Source: Gemmatimonadota bacterium
Lineage (GTDB): Bacteria > Gemmatimonadota > Gemmatimonadetes > Longimicrobiales > Gaopeijiaceae
Assembly: GCA_022563405.1 (NCBI GenBank)
Contig: JADFNK010000007.1
Span: 1 to 61,645, forward strand
Direction of reading: 5' to 3'
DNA length: 61,645 bases
Shown here: positions 43,670 through 51,830 of the stretch, piece after piece
How the letters are laid out: each line of letters begins with the position of its first letter
Numbering within the stretch: the stretch's first letter is position 1
The notes under the pieces: generated by a model
What the model was told of the DNA's origin: nothing
The model's input: only the letters and a program-made list of their open reading frames with translations
Database searches by the model: none
Made by a program: the position numbers and the translations under genes

Positions 43670-43713
43670 AGGCGAAGTGAAGGCGAAGTGACGACGAGGG
43701 TGAAGACGAAGTG
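43664..43713 (+). repeat. 11-bp tandem repeat over the hsp20 stop codon
   Basis: AAGTGAAGGCG at 43664-43674 (containing the TGA stop) is repeated at 43675, with diverged units at 43686 and beyond (AAGTGACGACG, GGTGAAGACG, AAGTGAAGACG). Because 11 is not a multiple of three, successive copies place TGA in all three frames. Confidence 0.85.
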
Positions 43714-43727
43714 AAGACGACGGCGGG

Positions 43728-43761
43728 CGTAAGGGCTCGGGTTGGTCCCCGAGCCCTTACG
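43728..43761. terminator. Bidirectional hairpin terminator between hsp20 and IMPase gene
   Basis: CGTAAGGGCTCGGG (43728-43741) and CCCGAGCCCTTACG (43748-43761) form a perfect 14-bp stem with a 6-base loop. T-tracts are weak on both sides. It lies between convergent genes. Confidence 0.75.
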
Positions 43762-43804
43762 TTCATGTAAGGCGGGTTCCCCCGGGCGGGTTTCTCGGGG
43801 CGGG

Positions 43805-44605
43805 TTACCCGAGTAGCTCGTGAAGCGCCTCTTTCATTGCGGGTGAGTTGGCCCCGATGACGGTTCCGGGGGAGAGTCCCAGTTCACCCCCCTCGACTCG
43901 GCCCAGCACACCACCGGCCTCTTCGACGATCACCCATCCCGCCGCAAAGTCCCATGGGTTCAAGAAAAGCTCCCAGAAGGCATCGAACCTTCCCTCCGCG
44001 AGATAGCAGAGATCCAGGGCGGCCGCGCCGCCGCGTCGGACGCCGCCAGTGGCGCCGAGCACGCGGACCAACTGGGCCGAGTGCTCCTCGATGAGATGTT
44101 CGGTCTTGAACGGAAAGCCCGTCCCGATCAGGGCCCGCCCAGTCCCTTCGACTTTGGACACTTGGACCGGTACGCCGTTCTTCCACGCGCCACTGCCCCG
44201 AGCCGCCCACCAGCGTTCTCCCGTGGGCGCACATGAAATGGCCCCGACCGCCGGGATCCCGTCGATCGCCAACGCCACCGAAGAGGCATACATGGGATGG
44301 CCATGTAAGAAGTTCGTGGTTCCGTCGAGCGGATCGACGATCCAGGCCGGTCCCTCTGATGGTATACCGTCCGCATCCCCTTCGTCGTTTTCTTCCGCCA
44401 CGATCGCGTGGTCAGGATGGTTCTTGCGGATGATCGCGACACAGGCCTCCTGGGCGGCGAGATCCGTGGCTGAGACATAATCGGCTCGGCCTTTCTCTCG
44501 GGCGTCGGCGATTCCCACCGACGTGGCCTGGTCTTTATGGACGGCCGCGGCCGCGTCGGCGGCTTTGCGGGCCGTTTCCAGAAGGGTGGGCAGCTGGCTC
44601 GTCAT
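43805..44605 (-). CDS. Inositol monophosphatase family protein
   Basis: Mg2+-dependent sugar/inositol phosphatase fold, 266 residues from ATG 44605. Metal-site motifs AEEND, WIVDPLDGTTNFLHGHP and NPWDFAAGWVIVEEAGG are intact. Such proteins can act on myo-inositol-1-phosphate, histidinol phosphate or related substrates; nothing nearby decides. ATG 44632 would add nine residues. It is divergent from trpS with 88 bases between the starts. Confidence 0.9.
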   Translation of the reverse strand: MTSQLPTLLETARKAADAAAAVHKDQATSVGIADAREKGRADYVSATDLAAQEACVAIIRKNHPDHAIVAEENDEGDADGIPSEGPAWIVDPLDGTTNFLHGHPMYASSVALAIDGIPAVGAISCAPTGERWWAARGSGAWKNGVPVQVSKVEGTGRALIGTGFPFKTEHLIEEHSAQLVRVLGATGGVRRGGAAALDLCYLAEGRFDAFWELFLNPWDFAAGWVIVEEAGGVLGRVEGGELGLSPGTVIGANSPAMKEALHELLG

Positions 44606-44693
44606 CGCGGAGGGTAGCGCATCGGCCCACATCCGTCGACCCAGCCATGAACGGGAACATTCACATCGGCTGGGGCGGCAGGTAAGTTATGCG

Positions 44694-45707
44694 ATGAACA
44701 AGACCAGTGAGAGGACGGCGCGTAAGACGGTCCTCAGTGGAATTCAGCCCACGGGAGAGGTCCACCTGGGGAATTACCTGGGAGCCCTCCGACAGTGGGT
44801 TCACATGCAGGACGAATACGAGTGCTTCTACTCGATCGTGGATCTGCACGCGATTCTCGGGGAAGACGACCCCGCCGATCTGCCCGCTCGGACGTTGGAT
44901 ATGGCTATCAGTATCCTGGCCGTCGGCGTCGATCCTGAGCGATGTACCCTCTTCGTCCAGTCTGACGTGCCTGAGCACGTCGAGCTGGCTTGGCTTTTCA
45001 ACACGGTGGCTCCGGTCGGTGATCTCGAGCGGATGACGCAGTACAAGGACAAGTCGAAGCGGTACGAATCGATCCCCGTAGGGTTGCTCAACTACCCGGT
45101 CCTTCAGGCGGCCGATATTCTCATCTATCGAGCGGATGCCGTGCCCGTGGGTGATGACCAGAGACAGCATCTGGAACTCACGCGGGACATCGCCCGGAAG
45201 TGGAACGCGCGATACGGCGAGTACTTTCCTGAGCCCGAGGCGATCATCCCCGAGGTGGGCCGGATCAAGGGGCTCGATGGGAAGGCCAAGATGAGCAAGT
45301 CGCTTGGCAATACGGTCAGCATACTGGCGGACGAGGAAGGTGTGTGGGAGAGCATCAGGCGTGCTGTGACCGACCCGCAGCGCGTCCGTCGCGACGATCC
45401 GGGGCGGCCCGAGGTTTGTAATGTGTTCTCGCTGCACCAGCTGGTGACGGACGCGTCCCTCATTCCGGACATCGAGGAGCAGTGCAGGGCCGGGACCCGG
45501 GGGTGTGTCGACTGTAAGCGAATCCTCGCCGACAGCCTCGTGCGTGAGTTCGCTCCCTTCCGTGAGCGCGCCGAGCATCTCCGAACACATCCCGCGGAAG
45601 TGCGTGGCGTGCTGGAGGCCGGAGCCGATCGGGCGCGTGATGTGGCTCGGGAGACACTGGCTGAAGCTCGGAGCCGTATGGGAATCAAGTGGCGTTCCGC
45701 GCTGTGA
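44694..45707 (+). CDS. trpS: Tryptophanyl-tRNA synthetase
   Basis: Class I aminoacyl-tRNA synthetase, 337 residues. GIQPTGEVHLGNYLGA (HIGH-type, 17-31), YPVLQAADILIYRADAVPVGDDQRQH and KMSKS are all present. The short C-terminal domain has an unusual cysteine pair (CRAGTRGCVDCK) common in several TrpRS proteins. ATG 44694 begins the conserved part; the frame upstream overlaps the IMPase gene on the other strand and is not used. Confidence 0.97.
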   Translation: MNKTSERTARKTVLSGIQPTGEVHLGNYLGALRQWVHMQDEYECFYSIVDLHAILGEDDPADLPARTLDMAISILAVGVDPERCTLFVQSDVPEHVELAWLFNTVAPVGDLERMTQYKDKSKRYESIPVGLLNYPVLQAADILIYRADAVPVGDDQRQHLELTRDIARKWNARYGEYFPEPEAIIPEVGRIKGLDGKAKMSKSLGNTVSILADEEGVWESIRRAVTDPQRVRRDDPGRPEVCNVFSLHQLVTDASLIPDIEEQCRAGTRGCVDCKRILADSLVREFAPFRERAEHLRTHPAEVRGVLEAGADRARDVARETLAEARSRMGIKWRSAL

Positions 45708-45760
45708 GTCCACAGTTTTGAACAGGTTGTTCTCTGACTCGATGACGAATTGCCGAGGGT

Positions 45761-46885
45761 GTGACGCTGATGAATGAGATGTTCAAGAAGGCGATTGCGG
45801 ATGGGGCGAGTGACATCCACATCAAGGCCGGTGACTTCGTGCGAGCCCGGGTAGACGGAGAGCTGACTCCGCTCACCGACCAAAAGGTCTCCCACGCTCA
45901 AGTCCGTGAGTTGGCCTTGAAGCTCATTCCCCACGAACAGGACCGGGCCCGCATCGACGAGATCATGGACTATGACTGTGCTTGGGGTCTGCCGGGGCTC
46001 GGACGCTTCCGCGTCACTATCTTCAGGCAGTGCGGCGTCCTCTCGATCATCATGAGGATCATTCCCCTCGAGATTCCCACGTTTTCGGACCTGAGGCTTC
46101 CGCCGGTCCTGGAGGAGATAGCCAAGGCCGAGCGGGGGTTGATCCTGGTGACGGGAGTTACGGGCAGCGGGAAGAGCTCGACGGTGGCGGCCATCATCGG
46201 GTACATCAACCGGAACATGAAGAAGCATATCATCACGCTGGAGAATCCCATCGAATTTCTGCATCGCGATCTCAACTCCTCGGTCACACAACGCGATGTG
46301 GGTTTTGACACCGAGTCCTTTGCGTCGGGCCTGCGCTCCGGCCTTCGCCAGGATCCGGATGTCATGCTCATCGGTGAGATGCGAGACAAAGAAACCATCG
46401 ACACGGCGCTGAAGGCGGCCGAAACAGGTCACCTGGTCATCTCCACCGTTCACACGAAAAACGCGGTCCAGACCCTCTCGCGACTCATCGCCGAATTCCG
46501 CCCGGAGGAGCAGGAGATAGTCCGCTCTCGCCTCGCGGAGACGGTTCGAGCGGTGATCAGCCAGCGACTGCTTCCGACCCTGAAAGGCGAGGGGCGTGTG
46601 GTGGCTGTCGAAGTCATGCTCATTACGGGGACGATTCGGGATTGTATCGTCGACCCGGAGCGCATGGAGGAGATCATCGATTTGATCGAGGAAGGTAGAG
46701 AACAATACGGATCGCAGACCTTCGATCAGCACCTCATGGAGTTGGTCAGAGAGGGATTGGTGGACTTCGAGCTGGCGAAAGCTGCGGCCAACAGCCCGAG
46801 CGACTTCGACCTCAAGTGGAACCTTCTCGGCGGATCGGAGGCCGGCGCTGAAACCGGTACCGAGATAGGTGGCTTCACGGCGTGA
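45761..46885 (+). CDS. pilT: PilT-like type IV pilus retraction ATPase
   Basis: Hexameric secretion ATPase powering pilus disassembly or twitching, 374 residues. N-terminal ASDIHIKAGDFVRARVDGEL, Walker A GVTGSGKSS (132-140), Asp box, Walker B DVMLIGEMRD and the HT motif STVHTK. These match PilT/PilU rather than PilB (no N-terminal extension). The start is GTG 45761; ATG 45770 is possible. No other pilus gene is in the window. The 3' end overlaps the next gene by GTGA, an unexpected partner (a DapA-family aldolase). Confidence 0.92.
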   Translation: MTLMNEMFKKAIADGASDIHIKAGDFVRARVDGELTPLTDQKVSHAQVRELALKLIPHEQDRARIDEIMDYDCAWGLPGLGRFRVTIFRQCGVLSIIMRIIPLEIPTFSDLRLPPVLEEIAKAERGLILVTGVTGSGKSSTVAAIIGYINRNMKKHIITLENPIEFLHRDLNSSVTQRDVGFDTESFASGLRSGLRQDPDVMLIGEMRDKETIDTALKAAETGHLVISTVHTKNAVQTLSRLIAEFRPEEQEIVRSRLAETVRAVISQRLLPTLKGEGRVVAVEVMLITGTIRDCIVDPERMEEIIDLIEEGREQYGSQTFDQHLMELVREGLVDFELAKAAANSPSDFDLKWNLLGGSEAGAETGTEIGGFTA

Positions 46886-47811
46886 GCGTCGACCTCTCGG
46901 GTGTTCTGGTCCCCTGTACCACTCCCTTCGACCCGGTAACGGGTGAGGTGGATCTCGTGGGCTTCCGCGCGAACGTGCGGAGCTTTCTGACCCATCCGGT
47001 CCGAGGGATCGTGGTCGGAGGATCCACGGGAGAGGCCGTATTGTTGGACGAAGACGAGCGGATGGTTCTGCTCGAAGGCGCCCGCGATCTGGTGCCGGAT
47101 GATTGTTTGGTGGTTGCGGGGACGGGAGCGGAGTCTACCAGGACGACGATCCATCGCTGTAAGAAGTCCGCGGAAACCGGTGCGGATGCTGTGCTGGTCC
47201 AGCCGCCCGCGTTTTACCGGGGAGCCATGACGCACGCCGCTCTCTTGGAGCATTATCGGGCAGTCGCGGCCGCGTCTCCGATTCCGGTCATCCTCTATCA
47301 GGTGCCGCTGCGTATGAGCACCTTGGAGTTCTCCACCAATCTCGTGGCGGATCTCGCCAAGATCGCCAATGTCGTGGGGATCAAGGACTCGAGGGGTAGC
47401 CTCGAATCGGTAGCGGAATGGGTGGACCGCACGCCGGATACGTTCCAGGTCTTGGTCGGCAGTGGCGCCATCCTCTACGGCGGCCTCGAGGTGGGAGCCG
47501 TGGGGGGGGTTCTCGCCGTCGCGAATCTGGTGCCTGGGCCGGCCGCCGCGATCCACGCGGCCCACAGAGCCGGTGATTCGGCGGAGGCAGGGAGAATGCA
47601 GGAACTCGTGGCTCCGGTGCACGTCGAGATCGTGGCTGCGATGGGGGTTCCGGGCGTGAAGGCGGGGCTGGACGTCCTCGGCCTTCGGGGGGGAGATCCG
47701 CGGCTTCCTCTACGGCCGCTGCCCGATCGTGAGCGAGATAAAGTGGCCGACGTACTGAGGGTGGCCCAAAAAGGGCCGGTGGTCGTTGACGGTGTCTCGC
47801 CCGCTATCTAG
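46882..47811 (+). CDS. DapA-family (NAL superfamily) aldolase, second copy
   Basis: 309-residue TIM-barrel lyase/aldolase. GGSTGEAVLL (47-55), Tyr139 in ILYQVP and Schiff-base Lys168 in VGIKDSRG are intact. It is clearly different from the dapA in the lysine cluster; the C-terminus (RLPLRPLPDRERDKVADVL) is typical of DapA-like proteins. Candidates are 4-hydroxy-2-oxoglutarate aldolase or another 2-oxo-acid aldolase. The overlap with pilT suggests one transcript ending at the terminator 47836-47866. Confidence 0.85.
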   Translation: MSVDLSGVLVPCTTPFDPVTGEVDLVGFRANVRSFLTHPVRGIVVGGSTGEAVLLDEDERMVLLEGARDLVPDDCLVVAGTGAESTRTTIHRCKKSAETGADAVLVQPPAFYRGAMTHAALLEHYRAVAAASPIPVILYQVPLRMSTLEFSTNLVADLAKIANVVGIKDSRGSLESVAEWVDRTPDTFQVLVGSGAILYGGLEVGAVGGVLAVANLVPGPAAAIHAAHRAGDSAEAGRMQELVAPVHVEIVAAMGVPGVKAGLDVLGLRGGDPRLPLRPLPDRERDKVADVLRVAQKGPVVVDGVSPAI

Positions 47812-47835
47812 CTTTTACTAAAGGAAGCACCGCCC

Positions 47836-47866
47836 AAAGCCCATTCCCCTCGGAATGGGCTTTTTT
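47836..47866 (+). terminator. Rho-independent terminator before purA
   Basis: AAAGCCCATTCC-CCTC-GGAATGGGCTTTTTT: a 9-bp GC-containing stem (47839-47847 / 47852-47860) extended by A-T pairs and followed by a run of T. It closes the pilT-aldolase transcript. Confidence 0.92.
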
Positions 47867-47877
47867 CTTTGGTATCC

Positions 47878-47896
47878 GAAGGCCTTTCTGGCCTTC
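47878..47896 (+). other. Second hairpin directly before the purA ATG
   Basis: GAAGGCC-TTTCT-GGCCTTC is a perfect 7-bp stem with a 5-base loop ending 2 bases before ATG 47899. It has no T-tract and would hide any ribosome site for that ATG. Confidence 0.6.
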
Positions 47897-47898
47897 CA

Positions 47899-49206
47899 AT
47901 GCGGAACAACGCCGTGTCCCGAGATAGAAATTCCAACAACTGTATGGTGGTCGTGGGTTGCCAGTGGGGCGACGAAGGGAAGGGTAAGATTGTCGATGTC
48001 CTCGCTGAGGACGTCGATGTGGTCGCCCGTTACCAGGGCGGGGCCAACGCCGGTCACACCGTGCATGTCGGAGACGATGAATTCATTCTGCACCAGATAC
48101 CGTCGGGGATCATCCACCCGGAAAAACGGTGTCTCCTGGGTAATGGTGTGGTGCTCGACGCGATCGGGTTCGGGGAGGAGTATGAAGGCCTGGAGGCTCG
48201 CGGTATCGCCGTCGAGGGGAGGATCGGGGTCAGCCAGAAGGCCCATCTGGTGATGCCTTATCACCGGCTGCTCGATCAGGTTTCGGAGGATCGCGTGGAG
48301 CAGAAAATCGGAACGACGGGTCGGGGCATCGGACCGGCCTACGAGTGCAAAGCGGGCCGGAGGGGTATCCGGGTGTCCGATCTCGCCCACCCGGACCGGG
48401 TGGCCTCGCTCGTCGAAGAGGGAGTTGCGCACGCGCGTCGGCGTGCCGAGGCGCTGGGGGGAGAGCTCCCCGGAGATGTTTCTGCGATGGTCGATGAGGC
48501 GTTGGCGGCCGGGGAGCGCCTGCGGGAGCTCGCCACGGATACGGGTCTCGAGATCGTCGAGTCCATTCGAGACGGAAAGCGTGTGTTGCTCGAGGGAGCC
48601 CAGGGCACGGCGCTCGATCTGGATCACGGCACGTACCCTTTCGTCACGTCCTCGAGTACGACCGCCGGCGGCGCCGCTACGGGTTCGGGGATCGGCCCCA
48701 CCATGATCGATTCGGTGATCGGTGTGGTGAAGGCCTATACGACGCGCGTGGGGAACGGGCCGCTTCCCACGGCGTTCGAGCCGGACATGGACGAGAAGCT
48801 CCGGGAGTTGGGGGGGGAGTTCGGGGCGACCACCGGGCGGCCTCGCCGATGCGGGTGGTTCGACGCCGTACTCGCCCGATACGCGGCCCGGGTGAACGGG
48901 TTGACCGGATTGGCTGTGACCAAGTTGGACGTCCTCGACACGCTCCCCGAGATCTCGATCGCCACCGCATATCGAACCCCCGAGGGAGAGGCCCACGAAT
49001 TCCCGGCCGACACGTGGCAGCTCGGCGAGGCGGAACCGATCTACGAGACGCTCCCCGGCTGGGAGACCTCGACCGCTGAGGTCCGGAAGCTGGCGGATCT
49101 ACCTGCTGCTGCCCGCCGTTACCTCGATCGCATCGAGGAGCTTACCCAGACGCCCGTCCAGATGGTGTCCGTGGGGACCCGCAGGAGGCAGATTATCCGG
49201 GTCTGA
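47899..49206 (+). CDS. purA: Adenylosuccinate synthetase
   Basis: GTP-dependent ligation of IMP and aspartate, the first committed step to AMP. VVVGCQWGDEGKGK (P-loop and catalytic Asp/His region), GANAGHTV, TTGRGIGPAYECK, LLEGAQGTALDLDHGTYPFVTSS and TTGRPRRCGWFD are all present. ATG 47899 gives 435 residues, the usual length. ATG 47944 would start directly at the conserved MVVVG. No Shine-Dalgarno is obvious for either, and 47869 lies in the upstream terminator. Confidence 0.95.
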   Translation: MRNNAVSRDRNSNNCMVVVGCQWGDEGKGKIVDVLAEDVDVVARYQGGANAGHTVHVGDDEFILHQIPSGIIHPEKRCLLGNGVVLDAIGFGEEYEGLEARGIAVEGRIGVSQKAHLVMPYHRLLDQVSEDRVEQKIGTTGRGIGPAYECKAGRRGIRVSDLAHPDRVASLVEEGVAHARRRAEALGGELPGDVSAMVDEALAAGERLRELATDTGLEIVESIRDGKRVLLEGAQGTALDLDHGTYPFVTSSSTTAGGAATGSGIGPTMIDSVIGVVKAYTTRVGNGPLPTAFEPDMDEKLRELGGEFGATTGRPRRCGWFDAVLARYAARVNGLTGLAVTKLDVLDTLPEISIATAYRTPEGEAHEFPADTWQLGEAEPIYETLPGWETSTAEVRKLADLPAAARRYLDRIEELTQTPVQMVSVGTRRRQIIRV

Positions 49207-49278
49207 GGCGGTCCTGCTCGATCCGGTCGACTCCTCAGGCGATGGGTTCGGCACTCGATCTGTACAGCACTCCGTCTG

Positions 49279-50220
49279 TTAGCGCAGGCCCGTCAGATCC
49301 TCGCTCAACTCTTTCAGCATGGCCCGTGCCTCCAGGTCGTACGCTTGAGCGTTGGGGGCCCGCCCGGCGCGAAGGCCGTTGAAGAACTGCCCGCCTTCGA
49401 TTTCGGTCGAGGTGACCAGTTGCATAACGGCGGTCGCCCCCTCGTCGATGGTCGCAACGGGCGTGACGCCCAACCTCCGCACCATTCCGGTAGGCATATA
49501 GGCGGCCGGGTGAACAGCGTTGACCATCACACCCGTTCCCTCGAGCTCCTCCGCGAGATCGAACGTCATCATGACCTGAGAATGTTTGCTTTGGCCGTAG
49601 GCCCGCCTGCCGCTAAAGTTGTTCTCGATCATGACGTCGTCGAAGTCGATCGCGTTGGCGGCGAGTGAAGACACGTTGACGATCCGCGAGGGTGCGCTGT
49701 CCAAGAGTCGCGGCATCAGTATTCTCGTAAGCAGGAACGGGGCCAGATAGTTGACCTGGAAACGGAACTCATGGCCGTCCTCGGAGAGGAGGCGCTCATC
49801 GGGGGCCGAGCCGAATCCCGCGTTGTTGACGAGCACGTCGAGCCTCGCGTAGTCTCGAAGGATCGCTTCCCCGAACTCACGGACCTGCGCGAAGGACGCA
49901 AAGTCGGCGGCGTAGAACCAGGCGCTGCCCGTGCCCCCACGCTCGATTTCCTCGACCAGGGCCATCCCCCGCTCACGATTGCGGCCGTGGACAATGACGT
50001 GCGCACCACTCGCAGCGATTCGGCGAGCAACCTCCTGACCGAGGCCGCTTGTCGAGCCTGTGACGAGAACGACCTGCTGGCCCGGCGTGGGTCGGGACTG
50101 TGCCCAGGCAGACGGTGCTAGCATCAAGACGCAGGCCAGGACGGCTAGAGCCATTTTCAATCGAGCGACACTGCGACGTGTCGTGGCTCTTCCGTTGGGG
50201 ACGTGTCTACTGCGATGCAT
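49279..50220 (-). CDS. Exported short-chain dehydrogenase/reductase
   Basis: 313 residues: a twin-basic N-region and hydrophobic signal segment (MALAVLACVLMLAPSAWA) precede a classical SDR fold with TGSTSGLG cofactor loop, NNAG, Ser in NVSSLAA and the active-site YGQSK. The start at 50220 is supported by GGAG 8 bases upstream; the frame runs back to 50328. A secreted NAD(P)-dependent enzyme is unexpected, since the cofactor is cytoplasmic; a Tat-type or lipoprotein-like route, or a membrane tether, may apply. Substrate unknown. Confidence 0.82.
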   Translation of the reverse strand: MHRSRHVPNGRATTRRSVARLKMALAVLACVLMLAPSAWAQSRPTPGQQVVLVTGSTSGLGQEVARRIAASGAHVIVHGRNRERGMALVEEIERGGTGSAWFYAADFASFAQVREFGEAILRDYARLDVLVNNAGFGSAPDERLLSEDGHEFRFQVNYLAPFLLTRILMPRLLDSAPSRIVNVSSLAANAIDFDDVMIENNFSGRRAYGQSKHSQVMMTFDLAEELEGTGVMVNAVHPAAYMPTGMVRRLGVTPVATIDEGATAVMQLVTSTEIEGGQFFNGLRAGRAPNAQAYDLEARAMLKELSEDLTGLR

Positions 50221-50476
50221 AACCGGGACTCCGTTGGATGGGTGCTCCGTCCCCGAATGCCGGGACGAGGGTAGGGCGAAACGTAGGCGTAAGTCATGCA
50301 TAATAGGGTGAGGTTGCCGAGGATGCACGCCGGCGACGGAAAGCGGGTACCGTGGCTAGCGCGATCTACCGTTGACCCGCCTATACTCTTATCTTCTTAA
50401 GCTTTGTCGCATCCATTCACTCGGGCGTCTGTGGTGAGGGAATGGGTGGTTTGCCAACGGGGAGGACTGCTCGCCG

Positions 50477-51775
50477 ATGTTCGACGAACTCGGCAACAAG
50501 CTGGACAGGGTTCTGGGGAAGTTCCGGCAGCGCGGCGTCATCACGGAGCCGATGATCCGGGACGGACTCCGTGAGGTCCGGCGGGTTCTTCTCGAGGCGG
50601 ACGTCAACTATAAGGTGACGCGGCAGTTTCTCGAGCGTGTGCAGGAGCGGGCTCTCGGGGAGCAGGTCATCAAGTCCGTTTCGCCCGGGCAGCAGATCGT
50701 CAAGATCGTCCATGACGAGTTGGCGGCTCTGTTGGGCGACGGACCGGCTACGCTCGAGTGGTCGTCGTCGGGGCCGACGGTGATTTTGCTTGTGGGCTTA
50801 CAGGGTTCGGGCAAGACGACCACGGCGGCAAAGTTGGCGAAGCGGTTGGCGGGTGAAGGCAGGGCGCCCTTACTGGTCGCCTGTGATCAGTACCGGCCGG
50901 CGGCCGTCGATCAGTTGGTCACGCTCGCCGAGCAGGTCGGTGTGCCAGTTCACCGGGGCGGGTCGGGTGAAGACCCGGTCGCCGTGGCGAATGCCGCCGT
51001 GGAAGTCGCACGGCGTGACGGCAGAACCGTGTTGATTGTGGATACGGCAGGTCGGCTCCAGATCGACGAGCCGATGATGGATGAGCTTGGCCGGCTCAAG
51101 GCGGATCTAAAGCCGCAGGAGATCCTGCTGGTGGCCGACGCCATGACCGGCCAGGAGGCGGTGAAGATCGCCGAGGGCTTCGACGATGCGTTGGGCCTGA
51201 CCGGTGTGATCCTCACCAAGATGGACGGGGACGCCCGAGGCGGAGCGGCGCTCTCGATACGCGGAGTGGTTGGGAAGCCGATCAAGTTCGTGGGTGTTGG
51301 CGAGACGGTAGACGATCTGGAGTTGACCGATCCGGATCGTATGGCAGGGCGCATCCTCAAGATGGGCGATGTGGTCGGTTTGGTGGAAAGGGCGGAGCGG
51401 GTCATGGACGCTGGAGCGCAGGAAAAGCTTCAGCAGCAGATGCTCAGGGGACGTTTTTCGCTGGAAGATTTCTTGACCGCGATGCGGCAGGTCCAGAAGA
51501 TGGGCCCGATGGAGCAGTTGTTGAAGATGATTCCGGGTGCGGCCGGGGCGATACCGGCCGGGGGAATCGATCCAAAAAGGATGAAACACGTGGAGGCGAT
51601 CATCCTTTCGATGACGAAGGCTGAGCGAAATAAGCCGGAGATCTTGGACGGATCGCGGAGGGCGCGAATCGCCAAGGGGAGTGGGCGGCCGGTGTCGGAA
51701 GTGAATCGCCTGCTCAAGCAGTTCAAAGAGACGCAGAAGTTCATGAAACAGATGAGGGGTATGTTGCCCGTCTGA
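50477..51775 (+). CDS. ffh: Signal recognition particle GTPase
   Basis: SRP54 homologue targeting inner-membrane proteins, 432 residues. N domain, then the G domain with GLQGSGKTT (107-115), DTAGRL, and TKMDGDARGGAALS; the methionine-rich M domain (from about 325) contains the RNA- and signal-binding SRRARIAKGSGRPVSEVN. First gene of the conserved ffh-rpsP-rimM-trmD-rplS-rnhB string. ATG 50477 sits behind GGGGAGGA at 50459-50466. Confidence 0.98.
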   Translation: MFDELGNKLDRVLGKFRQRGVITEPMIRDGLREVRRVLLEADVNYKVTRQFLERVQERALGEQVIKSVSPGQQIVKIVHDELAALLGDGPATLEWSSSGPTVILLVGLQGSGKTTTAAKLAKRLAGEGRAPLLVACDQYRPAAVDQLVTLAEQVGVPVHRGGSGEDPVAVANAAVEVARRDGRTVLIVDTAGRLQIDEPMMDELGRLKADLKPQEILLVADAMTGQEAVKIAEGFDDALGLTGVILTKMDGDARGGAALSIRGVVGKPIKFVGVGETVDDLELTDPDRMAGRILKMGDVVGLVERAERVMDAGAQEKLQQQMLRGRFSLEDFLTAMRQVQKMGPMEQLLKMIPGAAGAIPAGGIDPKRMKHVEAIILSMTKAERNKPEILDGSRRARIAKGSGRPVSEVNRLLKQFKETQKFMKQMRGMLPV

Positions 51776-51830
51776 TCACATGTGAAAACGCCGGACAGAC
51801 CGGCGACAAAGGACGAACCGGAATGCGCAC

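Noticed and set aside
45125-46732. 535-codon - strand ORF across trpS and pilT
   Set aside because: Antisense to two genes with clear motifs on the other strand.
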